Positions 26,879-36,457 are shown, counted from the stretch's first letter. The stretch: 64,000 bases of DNA from Lysobacter defluvii IMMIB APB-9 = DSM 18482 (GCF_000423325.1 NZ_AUHT01000007.1:175253-239252), one strand, 5' to 3'. Translations and numbers: made by a program. Notes: a model not told the origin generated them from the letters alone.

Positions 26879-27343
26879 TCAGTCGACCGGTGGCGGCGCG
26901 TTGGCCGGACGCTGCGGCTCGTGGACGTAGATGGCGATGCCGGCACCAACCTTCGGGCTGGGGCTGACGTTCACGCCGACGCCGCCGCTGGTGTAACTGC
27001 GCCCGCCGAAGCTCCCGCTGCCCACTCCGACGCCGATGCTGCTGCCGCTGTAGCCCTGGGCGGTGCCCTGGAACAGCACGCCGTTCGCGCCGAGTTCGGC
27101 GGCTGCGGTCCGCAGCTTGCCGATCACGGCGTTCATCTTGTTCTGCTCCCCGTAGGTGAAGCCACCGCTGGAGGCTTCCAGGAGTGCGATCTCGTCGTAC
27201 CGCCCGGGTGGAGGGGTGTAGTAGACCTGCACCTGCTCGGGCGAGATCGCCGGGCGCGCGGGCCCCAGCATCACCTTGGACGTACTGGCACACCCGCTCG
27301 CCACCAGCGCCATGCACAGCACCATTGCCGCTCGCAGTTTCAT
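26879..27343 (-). CDS. Predicted lipoprotein, unrecognised family
   Basis: 154 residues with a lipobox (LVASGC, Cys18), so probably attached to the outer membrane. A short alpha/beta region follows (RYDEIALLEAS, then NKMNAVIGKLRTAAAELGANGVLFQG), resembling the folds of small stress-type lipoproteins. Then comes a Gly/Ser-rich low-complexity stretch (about 100-135) and a Pro-rich tail. I do not recognise the family. It is the last gene of the leftward pigment operon but is separated from the ketoreductase by 86 bp and has its own ribosome site (GGAG), so its link to pigment export is only positional. Confidence 0.75.
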   Translation of the reverse strand: MKLRAAMVLCMALVASGCASTSKVMLGPARPAISPEQVQVYYTPPPGRYDEIALLEASSGGFTYGEQNKMNAVIGKLRTAAAELGANGVLFQGTAQGYSGSSIGVGVGSGSFGGRSYTSGGVGVNVSPSPKVGAGIAIYVHEPQRPANAPPPVD

Positions 27344-27429
27344 CAGTGTCTCCTCGGTCCGCCGGGCCGGATGCGGCGAGTATCGCGCCGCCCGCGACAC
27401 TGCAGGGTGAACCTGCCGGATGCGTCCGG

Positions 27430-28164
27430 TCAGCCCATCCCGCCGTTGACGCCGATGACCTGCCCGCTGATGTAGGCGGCTTCTTCCGAGCACAGGAACG
27501 CCACCAGCGCGGCGACCTCCTCCGGCTTTCCCGCGCGGCCGGCGGGCACCAGCTGCTTCACCATTTCGGCGGGGAACGCATCGGCGGTCATCCGCCCCTC
27601 GATGACGCCCGGCGCGACCACGTTGACGGTGATGCCGCGACTGGCCATCTCGCGCGCAAGCGACTTCGAAGCCCCGTGCAGGCCGGCCTTGGCCGCGGCG
27701 TAGTTGGTCTGGCCGCGGTTGCCCAGCACCGCCGCCACCGACGACACGCTGACCACCCGCCCCCAGCGTCCCCGTGCCATCGGCAGCAGCAGCGGCTGGG
27801 TCACGTTGAAGAAGCCGTGCAGCGACACGTCCACCACCCGTTTCCACTGCGCGGCCTGCATCCCGGCCATGGGCGCGTCGTCGTGGATGCCGGCGTTGTT
27901 GACCACCACCTGGACCGGGCCGTCCTCCAGCAGCCGCTCGATCGCCTGGAGTGAGGCGGCCTCGTCGGTGACATCGAAGGCCACTGCTTCGGCACTTCCG
28001 CCCTCGTGGTGGATGGCATCCACGAGTTCCTGCGCACGGGCGAGGTTGCTGTTGGCGTGCACGACCACGTGCATGCCATCGGCGGCCAGGCGGCTGGCGA
28101 TGGCGCTGCCGAGGTCGCCGCTGGCACCGGTGACGAGGGCGCGCTTGGGGTGGGGCATGGGCAT
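27430..28164 (-). CDS. 3-oxoacyl-ACP reductase (FabG-like) of the pigment cluster
   Basis: 244 residues from the first of two close ATGs (28164; the other is 28158). It is a short-chain dehydrogenase with the NADP-binding VTGASGDLGSA, the NNAGIHDDA motif, and the catalytic Ser/Tyr/Lys in VSVSSVAAVLGNRGQTNYAAAKAG. It reduces the beta-keto group of the growing polyene on ACP. No ribosome site can be found: the DNA immediately upstream is a 91-bp heptamer array. The frame is open upstream through that array into the previous gene, but the SDR core begins at the chosen start. Confidence 0.93.
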   Translation of the reverse strand: MPMPHPKRALVTGASGDLGSAIASRLAADGMHVVVHANSNLARAQELVDAIHHEGGSAEAVAFDVTDEAASLQAIERLLEDGPVQVVVNNAGIHDDAPMAGMQAAQWKRVVDVSLHGFFNVTQPLLLPMARGRWGRVVSVSSVAAVLGNRGQTNYAAAKAGLHGASKSLAREMASRGITVNVVAPGVIEGRMTADAFPAEMVKQLVPAGRAGKPEEVAALVAFLCSEEAAYISGQVIGVNGGMG

Positions 28165-28174
28165 GGCGTTGGCT

Positions 28175-28265
28175 CGGGGAACGGGGAACGGGGAACGGGG
28201 AACGGGGAACGGGGAACGGGGAACCGGGAACCGGGAACCGGGAACCGGGAACCGGGAACCGGGAA
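28175..28265. repeat. Tandem heptamer array, 7 x CGGGGAA then 6 x CCGGGAA
   Basis: Thirteen head-to-tail 7-bp units without interruption: seven copies of CGGGGAA (28175-28223) followed by six of CCGGGAA (28224-28265). Read in the direction of the operon, the units are TTCCCGG then TTCCCCG. The array fills most of the 116-bp gap between the dehydratase stop and the ketoreductase start, ending 10 nt before the latter. Heptad arrays of this composition are common in xanthomonads and vary in copy number. Confidence 0.97.
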
Positions 28266-28280
28266 CAGCGTGGTCGTGGG

Positions 28281-28715
28281 TCAGGTCGGCATGACGGTGG
28301 ATTCGCCGGTGGCGAGCAGGGTGCCGGCGTGGCGCAGGGTGAAGCGGTATTGCCAGCCGGCGGGGCTCTCCATGAGCAGTTCGGCCTCGCATTCCAGGTC
28401 GCCGGGGAGATCGTCGATGCGTTCCACGTGCAGCTCGACCGCGCGCAGGCCGACGAGCAGGCCCGGGCGCGCGGTGCCGCCGCCGGCCGAGGCGCGCAGG
28501 CCGCCATGGACCGCCATGGCCTGGGCGCCGTACTCGCACAGGTGCACGGCATGCAGGCGGCCGTTGGAGCGCAGCGGGTGGGCGGGGTCGCGATGGCGCC
28601 AGGCGCGCAGCACGATGCGCTCGCCGCTCCAGTCCAGCACCTCGTCCCACAAGGACATCGACCCCGCGTGGGGGACCAGGGCCTCGATTGCAGCCGCATC
28701 GACGCGTGCATTCAT
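28281..28715 (-). CDS. 3-hydroxyacyl-ACP dehydratase, ApeP-like hotdog protein
   Basis: 144 residues. The N-terminal IEALVPHAGSMSLWDEVLDWSGERIVLRA matches the FabZ-related ApeP family of aryl-polyene clusters (His in PHAG as catalytic candidate), and HLCEYGAQAMAVHGGL is the hotdog helix with the acidic residue. It would dehydrate the 3-hydroxyacyl intermediate to build the conjugated polyene. It overlaps the exporter stop by 4 bp (ATGA). Confidence 0.88.
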   Translation of the reverse strand: MNARVDAAAIEALVPHAGSMSLWDEVLDWSGERIVLRAWRHRDPAHPLRSNGRLHAVHLCEYGAQAMAVHGGLRASAGGGTARPGLLVGLRAVELHVERIDDLPGDLECEAELLMESPAGWQYRFTLRHAGTLLATGESTVMPT

Positions 28716-31075
28716 GCTGGCGCTCCTGTTCGTGGTTGCGGCTCCGCCGCGGGCCGGCGGGACACGAGGACCGAGAGGACGAAGTTCCCGGCGACGCCCA
28801 GTGCGACCGTGCTTCCGATCGCGCGCAGCACCGGGATCGACGAAGAGGCCAACACCGCGAACACCAGGAAGGTGGTGAGGCTGCAGACGATCACCGCATG
28901 CAGGGTGCGCACCTGGGCGTCGCGCGAGTCGCCCGCGTGGTCGAAGAACAGTGCGTAGTCGAGCCCCAGTCCGGCGGCAAGGATCAACGCGACGAGATGG
29001 AACAGGTTGAGCTCCACCCCCAGGGCCCGCAGGAGCGCCACCACCACCAGGGTGGTCAGCACCATCGGCGCCAGCACGCGAAGCACCCGCGACCCCGAGC
29101 GCAGCGCGCCGGCCACTACCAGCGCCAGCAGCACGAAGGCGGCCAGCAGCGTCCACAGCAGCCTGCTGCGGTACTCGACCACCAGCGACTCCGACGCCGA
29201 CTTCAGGTCCAGCAGCCGCGCGCCGCTCGCCTCCAGCGCAAGCTCGAGCGTGCGCGGGTCGGTGATGCCGCTGAGCGAAACAAGGCCGATGGCTCCCTCG
29301 CCGTTCGGCATCAGCAGGCCTTCCACGGGCGCGGCAAGCGGCGTGCCGGCCAGGTCACCCGGCGTGAGCGGCTCCGCCGTGCGCGCAGCCTCCACGTCGG
29401 CCAGGAACGGCTCGAAGACGTCGCTCCGGAACGGCGTGTCGGTGCTGGCCGCCTCCAGCGCCCGCGCCAGCTGGTCCGGCCCCGGCAGCCGTGCCTGGCG
29501 GGCACGCTGGGTCGCGGCGCTCGGCAGGTAGCGCGCCGCCAGGTCATAGCCGGCCAGGACGCCATCGCGCCGCAGCCCTTCCAGCACCGGCAGCAGGGCC
29601 TCGGACGCCTGCAGCACCGCCTCGCCGTCCGTCCCCGGGACCACCGCGAGGTGGCGCACGTCCGGCGCGCGCAGCTCGCGCCGCAGCTCTTCGTCCGCGC
29701 GCAGCGAGGCCTCCGGCACAGGGGTCAGGCGCGAGAGGTCGTTTTGCCAGAAGGGCCCCGGCCGCCACCACACCACGCCGACGGCGATGATCGCCAGCAC
29801 GATCGCACCAGTGACGCCCAGCCTGGGCAGCGACTGCAGGCGGATCCAGAGCGCCTGCATCCGCGGCGAGGCGGCCGGGTCGGCGAAGGCCCCGCGCCCG
29901 TGCCCGTCGTCCAGCAATGCCGGCAGCACGTAGCGCGTCGAGAGCGCGGCCACCGCCAGGCCGGTGATCGTGAACACGGCCAGCTGCGATAGCCCCTCCA
30001 CCCCGGCCGCGAAGAACGCGAGGTAGGCGATGCAGGTCGCGACCACGCCCACCGCAAGCGCCGGCCATAGCGCACGCACGCTGTCCCAGGGCGAGGCGGC
30101 GGCCCGCTGGTTGCTGAAAAGGTGGATCGGGTAGTCCTGTGCGACCCCCACCAGGGTGAAGCCGAACGCCAGGGTGATGCCATGCACCGCCTCGAAGCCG
30201 GCGACCACCGCCACCAGACCGGCCAGTCCTCCGCTCACCAGGGGCAACGCGCCCAACAGCGGCGCCCGCCAGCTGCGGTAGGCGATCAGCAGCAGCAATA
30301 CGAACGCGACCGAATCCAGGCTGCCCAGGCGCGCGGCCTCCGCGCGGGTGTGCCCCCCCACCTCGACCGAGAATGCGCCCGGCCCGGTCACCACCAACCT
30401 GGCGGCCGAGTCGCCCCGGGCCTGGTCGAAGGCCGCCCGCAGGGCGTCGAGCGCCCGGGCCTGCCCGTCCGGATCGAACCCGGCGGCGCCGGTCTGCGCC
30501 AGCAGCAGCGCGCGTTCGCCGGCGTGGTCGAACCACACGCCGTGCAGGCGGCGCGGGGACGCGGCGCCCTGCCACTGTTCCGCCAGTGCGAGCACTTCCA
30601 GCGTCGGGTCCGCCGGCAGCAGTGGCTCGACCAGGTGCCCGGCCGGGGAGCCCAGGTCCTGCAGCCGCGCCTGCAGCTCGCTGCGCAGGTACGCCTCGTC
30701 CAGCGCGTGCGAGTCCAGGGTCGGCGACAACAGGTATCGGTACGGCCGCAGTGAGTCGGGCACCTGCTCCAGCGACGCCGTGCCGCCGTTGGCGACCAGT
30801 GCGAAGTGCGGGTCGGCGGAGAGCGCCTCGGCCAGTGCGGCCGACTGCGCGGCAAGGACTTCCGGGGCGTCGCCCTCCAGCGCGACCAGCAGCAGGCGCG
30901 AACCCGGGCCTTCGCCGACGCCCTCGACCAGCAGCTTCTGCTCCGGGGTGCGCGGCTCGGGCATGAAGCGGCGCAGGTCGCCTGCAACCTCCAGGTTGCG
31001 CGACAGCCAGGCGCCGGCGAGCACCAGCAGCGCGATCCAGGCAAGGGCAAGCGCCCAGCGCGCGGTGTGGCTCAT
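28712..31075 (-). CDS. MMPL/RND-type exporter of the pigment cluster
   Basis: 787 residues with 12 predicted membrane helices in the RND arrangement: helix 1 (about 5-25), a large periplasmic loop, helices 2-6 (about 220-370, including FGFTLVGVAQDYPIHLFS), a second loop, and helices 8-12 near the C-terminus (with AAGLGLDYALFFDHA). It is a COG4258-type MMPL protein, probably moving the aryl-polyene lipid across or out of the inner membrane. It is sandwiched by 4-bp overlaps between the LolA-like gene and the dehydratase. The start at 31075 places helix 1 directly at the N-terminus; longer frames are Arg-rich. Confidence 0.93.
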   Translation of the reverse strand: MSHTARWALALAWIALLVLAGAWLSRNLEVAGDLRRFMPEPRTPEQKLLVEGVGEGPGSRLLLVALEGDAPEVLAAQSAALAEALSADPHFALVANGGTASLEQVPDSLRPYRYLLSPTLDSHALDEAYLRSELQARLQDLGSPAGHLVEPLLPADPTLEVLALAEQWQGAASPRRLHGVWFDHAGERALLLAQTGAAGFDPDGQARALDALRAAFDQARGDSAARLVVTGPGAFSVEVGGHTRAEAARLGSLDSVAFVLLLLIAYRSWRAPLLGALPLVSGGLAGLVAVVAGFEAVHGITLAFGFTLVGVAQDYPIHLFSNQRAAASPWDSVRALWPALAVGVVATCIAYLAFFAAGVEGLSQLAVFTITGLAVAALSTRYVLPALLDDGHGRGAFADPAASPRMQALWIRLQSLPRLGVTGAIVLAIIAVGVVWWRPGPFWQNDLSRLTPVPEASLRADEELRRELRAPDVRHLAVVPGTDGEAVLQASEALLPVLEGLRRDGVLAGYDLAARYLPSAATQRARQARLPGPDQLARALEAASTDTPFRSDVFEPFLADVEAARTAEPLTPGDLAGTPLAAPVEGLLMPNGEGAIGLVSLSGITDPRTLELALEASGARLLDLKSASESLVVEYRSRLLWTLLAAFVLLALVVAGALRSGSRVLRVLAPMVLTTLVVVALLRALGVELNLFHLVALILAAGLGLDYALFFDHAGDSRDAQVRTLHAVIVCSLTTFLVFAVLASSSIPVLRAIGSTVALGVAGNFVLSVLVSRRPAAEPQPRTGAPA

Positions 31076-31737
31076 CGCCGGGGCGGGTGGCACAGCGCGG
31101 CGAGCGCCCGTGCGTCGTCGACGTCGTGCGCGTCCACCGCGGCGCCGGCGAGGAGCGTGCGCTGGGGCTCGCCGCCGCCGGGCGCGATGGCCTCGATGCA
31201 ACGCAGCTCGCTGCCCCGTCCCTGCAGTGCGATGCGGCCCAGCTCCCGCAGCGCCGGGTCCTTTGGCACCAGGTGCAGGGTCCAGCGCGCCTGGCTGCCT
31301 TCGGCGCGCAGCTCGAACTCGCGCTCCAGAGCGCGGCCGTCACCGGCCAGCAGCGCCTCGAAGCTCCCGCCCAGGCCCGCCAGCTCCGGCGCACGGTCGA
31401 GCTGCACCCGCCTCGGCGCACGCCCCTCGCGCTCGATCACGGCCTCGCCGCCCTCCAGGGTCGTGGTCTCCCGGTACGGCGAATGGACCTCGCGGACGAG
31501 GGTCCCCGCGGCCGGCCGCCGGTACTCGCCCGAAAGTCGCAGCGGCGTCTTCAGCAGGCGCGAGTGGCGGAGCTCGACGAAGGGCGTGCGCGACGGCGCC
31601 GGACGCACCAGCCGCTCCAGGATCCAGCCGGCGTCGACACCCTCGTCCTGGCGCTGCTCAGCCCCGGCCAGGCCCGGCCACGTGCTCGCCAGTGCCAGCA
31701 GCAGGGCCAGCGGGAATGCGGTCGTCGCGTGCTTCAT
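31072..31737 (-). CDS. LolA-like periplasmic outer-membrane lipid carrier
   Basis: 221 residues with a signal peptide (MKHATTAFPLALLLALASTWPGLAGA). The mature protein has the pattern of the LolA-like family in aryl-polyene clusters: RTPFVELRHSRLLKTPLRLSG followed by the strand series of an incomplete beta-barrel. It likely shuttles the pigment lipid from the MMPL exporter to the outer membrane. Its signal-peptide codons overlap the 3' end of the acyltransferase by 80 bp, and its stop overlaps the exporter start by 4 bp. Confidence 0.85.
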   Translation of the reverse strand: MKHATTAFPLALLLALASTWPGLAGAEQRQDEGVDAGWILERLVRPAPSRTPFVELRHSRLLKTPLRLSGEYRRPAAGTLVREVHSPYRETTTLEGGEAVIEREGRAPRRVQLDRAPELAGLGGSFEALLAGDGRALEREFELRAEGSQARWTLHLVPKDPALRELGRIALQGRGSELRCIEAIAPGGGEPQRTLLAGAAVDAHDVDDARALAALCHPPRR

Positions 31738-32632
31738 CGTCCTGCCAGAAGTCATAGAAGTTGAACCAGTTGTACGGCGCCGCGCGCGCATGGTGCTCCA
31801 GGCGCGCGGCGTAGGTGGACACCAGCGCCGCCAGTGCTTCGCGCCGATCCTGCCTGCGCATGCGGATGCCGTCGCTGAACGGCTCGAACACCACCTCGTA
31901 GCACCTGCCCCCACGGTACAGCCCGAAGCCGAGCACCACCGGTGCGCCGGTCGCCGCGGCGATCAGCCACGGTGCCTGCGGGAACGGCGCGGGCCGGCCC
32001 AGGAACTCCGCGCCGATCCCGGCCTGCCCTTCGTGGACCCGGTCGACCAGCAGCGCGACCAGGGCCCCCTCCTCCAGCGCCTCGTGGATCGCCAGCGCGA
32101 CCGAGGGCCCGTCCTGGCCGGCATCGATGACGGTACGCGCCACCTCCGGGTTGAGCGCATCCAGCAGCAGCGTGATCGCAGGGTTGTGGGCGACGTCGAG
32201 CACCACCCGCAGGCGCATCTCCGGTCGGCTGTGGGCAAGCACCCGCAGCACCTCGAAGCTGCCCAGGTGCGACCCGAACATGAGCACGCCACGCCCCTGG
32301 TCCAGCTGGCGGTGCAGCGCGTCGGCACCCCGGACCCGGACGTCGAAACGATCCAGCTCCCCGCCAAGCAGGAACACCCGGTCCAGGATCGTGCTGGCAA
32401 AACAATGGATGTGCCGCGCGACCTGCCACAGGCCTGCCTGGCGGCCGGTCACCCGTTGCAGCCAGGTCCTCGAGGCCCGGCGCTCCGGGCCCCTCATGGC
32501 GAGGAAATACAGGGTGATCGGCAACAGCAGCGCACGGGACACCGCGCGGCCGCCGTACCGGGCGATCCCGCGGATCAACCAGAGCGCCAACCAGCCGCCG
32601 CCTTCGGGACGGTGCTTCCAGGCCGCGCTCAT
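31658..32632 (-). CDS. LpxL-like lysophospholipid acyltransferase of the pigment cluster
   Basis: 324 residues. A hydrophobic N-terminus (LALWLIRGIARYGGRAVSRALLLPITLYFL) is followed by the acyltransferase core: GRGVLMFGSHLGSFEVLR has the HxxxxE/D-type site (His, with Glu four residues on), and DRVHEGQAGIGAEFLGRPAPFPQAPWLIAA is the substrate-binding block. It is expected to esterify the aryl polyene with a lipid. The last 25 residues after YDFW are Gly/Pro-rich and unlike the family; they overlap the LolA-like signal peptide in another frame. It overlaps the preceding dehydratase by 4 bp. Confidence 0.9.
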   Translation of the reverse strand: MSAAWKHRPEGGGWLALWLIRGIARYGGRAVSRALLLPITLYFLAMRGPERRASRTWLQRVTGRQAGLWQVARHIHCFASTILDRVFLLGGELDRFDVRVRGADALHRQLDQGRGVLMFGSHLGSFEVLRVLAHSRPEMRLRVVLDVAHNPAITLLLDALNPEVARTVIDAGQDGPSVALAIHEALEEGALVALLVDRVHEGQAGIGAEFLGRPAPFPQAPWLIAAATGAPVVLGFGLYRGGRCYEVVFEPFSDGIRMRRQDRREALAALVSTYAARLEHHARAAPYNWFNFYDFWQDDEARDDRIPAGPAAGTGEHVAGPGRG

Positions 32633-32937
32633 GCCAGACCGTCCGCGCGCACTTCCCCGCTGGCCAGCAGCTCGTCGCCGCGCAGCACGCGGAAGCGCCA
32701 GCGCGGCGCCGCGCCGTCCAGCTCGATGCGCGCCGGCTCGCCCGGCAGCAGGGGACGGGCGAACTTCACCCTGGGCAGCCGCAGTGGACCGTGCCCGGCG
32801 CCGATGCGGGCCAGCACCTGTTCCAGCAGCACCACGCCGGGCACGACGGGCCGGCCCGGGAAGTGCCCGGGCAGGCAGGGGTGGTCTCCGGCGATGGTGA
32901 AGGTGTCTGGCACGTACCGCTCCGCTTGCACCGGCAA
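32629..32937 (-). CDS. 3-hydroxyacyl-ACP dehydratase, ApeI-like hotdog protein
   Basis: 102 residues, a compact hotdog domain. HPCLPGHFPGRPVVPGVVLLEQ contains His25 and the PVVPGV loop typical of FabZ/ApeI dehydratases. It is the second dehydratase of the pigment cluster and may pair with the ApeP-like protein at 28281. It overlaps the acyltransferase start by 4 bp. Confidence 0.88.
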   Translation of the reverse strand: MPVQAERYVPDTFTIAGDHPCLPGHFPGRPVVPGVVLLEQVLARIGAGHGPLRLPRVKFARPLLPGEPARIELDGAAPRWRFRVLRGDELLASGEVRADGLA

Positions 32938-32952
32938 GGATAAGCCAGCCCG

Positions 32953-33651
32953 CTACCGCGCCTGGCGGAACAGCCCGCGCCAGAACGCCGGTCCCAGCCG
33001 CGCCATCGCTCTCGCGTAGGCGACCGGCCCCTGCCGGCGGTCCGGAAAGCGGAACTGCCGCCACACAAACTCGGCCACGAAGAAGGCGGCGATCAGGCCG
33101 TGGTCGAGCAGGTTGGCCACCGTGGACCAGGTCGCCCGCGACACCTGCAGCGGCGGGGCATACCCCATCCGCAGCAGCAGGCCGTCGGGTTCCGCGAGCA
33201 GCGCCAGCGCCAGGCTGGCGGCGGTCATCGCCAGCAGCAGGCCGGCCCAGGCCGCGGTCAGCCGGCGTGCGTAGCGCGCCACGTCGGCGGGCAGGTCCGC
33301 CGGCCGGCACTCTTCCAGCGCCGCCACGATCCGGATGATGACCGGCGTGCCGCCCTGGCCGAGCGAACGGGCGAACCACCAGCCCACCACGCCGGTGAAC
33401 AGCATCGGCGGGAACAGCAGCAGCAGCTCCGGAAGCGGCCCCGCGCGCACCGACCACAGGAACAGTGCGCTGGCAGACAGCAGCATCCAGGCCCACGGAC
33501 GGCCCCGCGCCAGCGGCACCAGCGCCATCACCACCACCAGGTCCAGCAGTGCCAGGGAGGCGAGCACCGCGTCATGCCGGACGCTGGCGGCGTGGGCAAG
33601 CAGCGGATAGGCGACCGCCAGCAGCAGGCGCAGCGGCAACAGCGGCCCCAT
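32953..33651 (-). CDS. Polytopic membrane protein of the xanthomonadin/aryl-polyene cluster (COG4648-like)
   Basis: 232 residues with about six membrane helices (8-22, 28-45, 52-62, 72-90, 134-152, 180-197). The C-terminal FAEFVWRQFRFPDRRQGPVAYARAMARLGPAFWRGLF resembles the COG4648 family found beside ACP genes in aryl-polyene clusters. Its biochemical role is unknown; it may help membrane assembly of the synthase. It lies 7 bp after the ACP stop and 15 bp before the hotdog gene. Confidence 0.82.
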   Translation of the reverse strand: MGPLLPLRLLLAVAYPLLAHAASVRHDAVLASLALLDLVVVMALVPLARGRPWAWMLLSASALFLWSVRAGPLPELLLLFPPMLFTGVVGWWFARSLGQGGTPVIIRIVAALEECRPADLPADVARYARRLTAAWAGLLLAMTAASLALALLAEPDGLLLRMGYAPPLQVSRATWSTVANLLDHGLIAAFFVAEFVWRQFRFPDRRQGPVAYARAMARLGPAFWRGLFRQAR

Positions 33652-33658
33652 GGCCGGA

Positions 33659-33928
33659 TCAGGCCGCGCGGCTTTGCTCCACGTGCGCCGAAAGGGCGCG
33701 CAGGGACGCGAAGATCCGGCGGTTGGCCTCGCCGTCCGAGCGCAGCTGGACGCCATAGTGCTTGTTGATGGCCAGCGACAGTTCCAGCGCGTCGATGGAG
33801 TCCAGGCCCAGCCCTTCACCGAACAGCGGCGCCTCCGGTTCGATCTCCCCGGGCTCGACCTCCTCCAGGTTGAGGCTCTCCACCAGCAGGCGGGCCAGCT
33901 CGTTCTCGGCAGGGCTCTGTGCAGACAT
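33659..33928 (-). CDS. Acyl carrier protein of the pigment cluster
   Basis: 89 residues. The phosphopantetheine attachment site is Ser44 in GLGLDSIDALEL. The protein is acidic and helical as expected. It should carry the hydroxybenzoyl starter and polyene intermediates (the role assigned to XanC in Xanthomonas). It is the first gene of the leftward operon, divergent from xanB2 across 106 bp. Only one ACP is found here, whereas many aryl-polyene clusters have two. Confidence 0.95.
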   Translation of the reverse strand: MSAQSPAENELARLLVESLNLEEVEPGEIEPEAPLFGEGLGLDSIDALELSLAINKHYGVQLRSDGEANRRIFASLRALSAHVEQSRAA

Positions 33929-34022
33929 CGGTACGGCTTCCGGGGAATGACGAACGCGCCAACGATCAGCGAAACCCCGCGCTGGCGCAAGGCCTCCACG
34001 CGACCGGCATTGCCGCGCCGCG

Positions 34023-34028
34023 TATCAT
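34023..34028 (+). promoter_or_regulatory. -10 element of xanB2 (TATCAT)
   Basis: TATCAT followed by CGCCGG and the xanB2 ATG, the 6-nt spacing repeated elsewhere in the window. No ribosome site is present. It lies in the 106-bp divergent region with the ACP operon. Confidence 0.5.
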
Positions 34029-34034
34029 CGCCGG

Positions 34035-35066
34035 ATGATCCAAGCAGCAAGTCGCGGCCCTGGAGCCAGCGCCGCAATGCCGGGCAACGGGTACCGCCTG
34101 GCGGTCGACTACACCCACTCCGATCCTGGTTCCCTGCTCGCCGGCGAGGACGTGCTGGCGGTGCTGGGCTTCGGCCCGGGCGCGGCCGCGGTGGACGACC
34201 CGCGTTACCTGCGCGTCGGCCTGGAGCCCCACGGCCCCGCTCCGCTCGAGGTCTGGCGGACCACCGGCCCGGTCCGGCACGGACGCGACGGCGACGTGCG
34301 CTGGGCCGAGGGCGGCGGGCTGCAGTTCGGCGCGATCGAACTGGACGAGGCGGGCGCCGGTGGACTGGAAGCGGCCGCGGCCGCCGCCTACCGGCGCATG
34401 CTCGGCTTCGTCGCCGGCCACGGCCATCCGCACCTGCTGCGCGTGTGGAACTACCTGGACGCGATCACCCTGGGCGAGGACGATGCGGAGCGCTACCGCC
34501 GCTTCTGCGTCGGCCGGGCCGACGGGCTGGGCCGCTTCGACACCGCGATGCTCCCGGCGGCCACGGCGATCGGCCGGCTCGACGGGCGCCGGACCCTGCA
34601 GGTCTACTGGCTGGCGGCCACCACGCCCGGCACGCCGCTGGAGAACCCGCGCCAGCTCAGCGCCTACCGCTACCCGCGCCGCTACGGACCCCAGCCCCCC
34701 AGCTTCGCGCGGGCGATGCTGCCGCCCGACGGCAGCGACATGCCCCTGCTGCTGTCCGGCACCGCGGCCATCGTCGGCCATGAATCGCGCCACGTGGATT
34801 CGCTGGAAACCCAGCTGGATGAAACCCTCGCGAACTTCCGCGCCCTGATCGGCGCCGCCCGGGAGCACCGGCCTTCGCTGCCTCCCGGCTTCGGCCCGGG
34901 CTCCCGGCTCAAGGTCTACATCCGCGATGCCGGCGCACTCGCGACCGCCGACGCCCTGCTGCGCGAGCGGCTCGGCCCGGAGGTCCCCTACGTGCTGCTG
35001 CATGCAGCGGTATGCCGGCGCGAGCTGCGCATCGAGATCGACGGCGTCCACGACGCGCCGCGCTGA
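34035..35066 (+). CDS. xanB2: Bifunctional chorismatase producing 3- and 4-hydroxybenzoate
   Basis: 343 residues of the RidA-related chorismatase/pteridine-dependent deoxygenase-like family. Signatures include HPHLLRVWNYLDAI, YRRFCVGRADGLG, LSGTAAIVGHESRHV and, near the end, PYVLLHAAVCRRELRIEIDG. XanB2 splits chorismate to 3-hydroxybenzoate (starter of xanthomonadin) and 4-hydroxybenzoate (for ubiquinone) plus pyruvate in Xanthomonas; the cluster context supports the same role. A leaderless start at 34035 is suggested by a TATCAT box 6 nt before; an internal in-frame ATG near 34077 is a weaker alternative. Confidence 0.93.
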   Translation: MIQAASRGPGASAAMPGNGYRLAVDYTHSDPGSLLAGEDVLAVLGFGPGAAAVDDPRYLRVGLEPHGPAPLEVWRTTGPVRHGRDGDVRWAEGGGLQFGAIELDEAGAGGLEAAAAAAYRRMLGFVAGHGHPHLLRVWNYLDAITLGEDDAERYRRFCVGRADGLGRFDTAMLPAATAIGRLDGRRTLQVYWLAATTPGTPLENPRQLSAYRYPRRYGPQPPSFARAMLPPDGSDMPLLLSGTAAIVGHESRHVDSLETQLDETLANFRALIGAAREHRPSLPPGFGPGSRLKVYIRDAGALATADALLRERLGPEVPYVLLHAAVCRRELRIEIDGVHDAPR

Positions 35067-35122
35067 ACCGGCCGCGCCCGCTGGCGCTATGCTTGCCGCA
35101 CCGACCTTGTGAGGGAACGCCG

Positions 35123-36386
<1,264 letters not shown>

Positions 36387-36457
36387 GCGCGGCGGCGTAC
36401 GTCGGCGGCGCGATTCCGCCAACCGCTTCGGGGACGACGACTGCACGCACGCCGGCC

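Noticed and set aside
28175-28265. CRISPR-like array
   Set aside because: The units are 7 bp with no spacers; it is a simple tandem repeat and no cas genes are present.
28165-28650. Longer fabG-like protein starting upstream and containing PVPGSRF repeats
   Set aside because: The extension is simply translation of the heptamer array and overlaps the dehydratase frame; the SDR fold begins at 28164.
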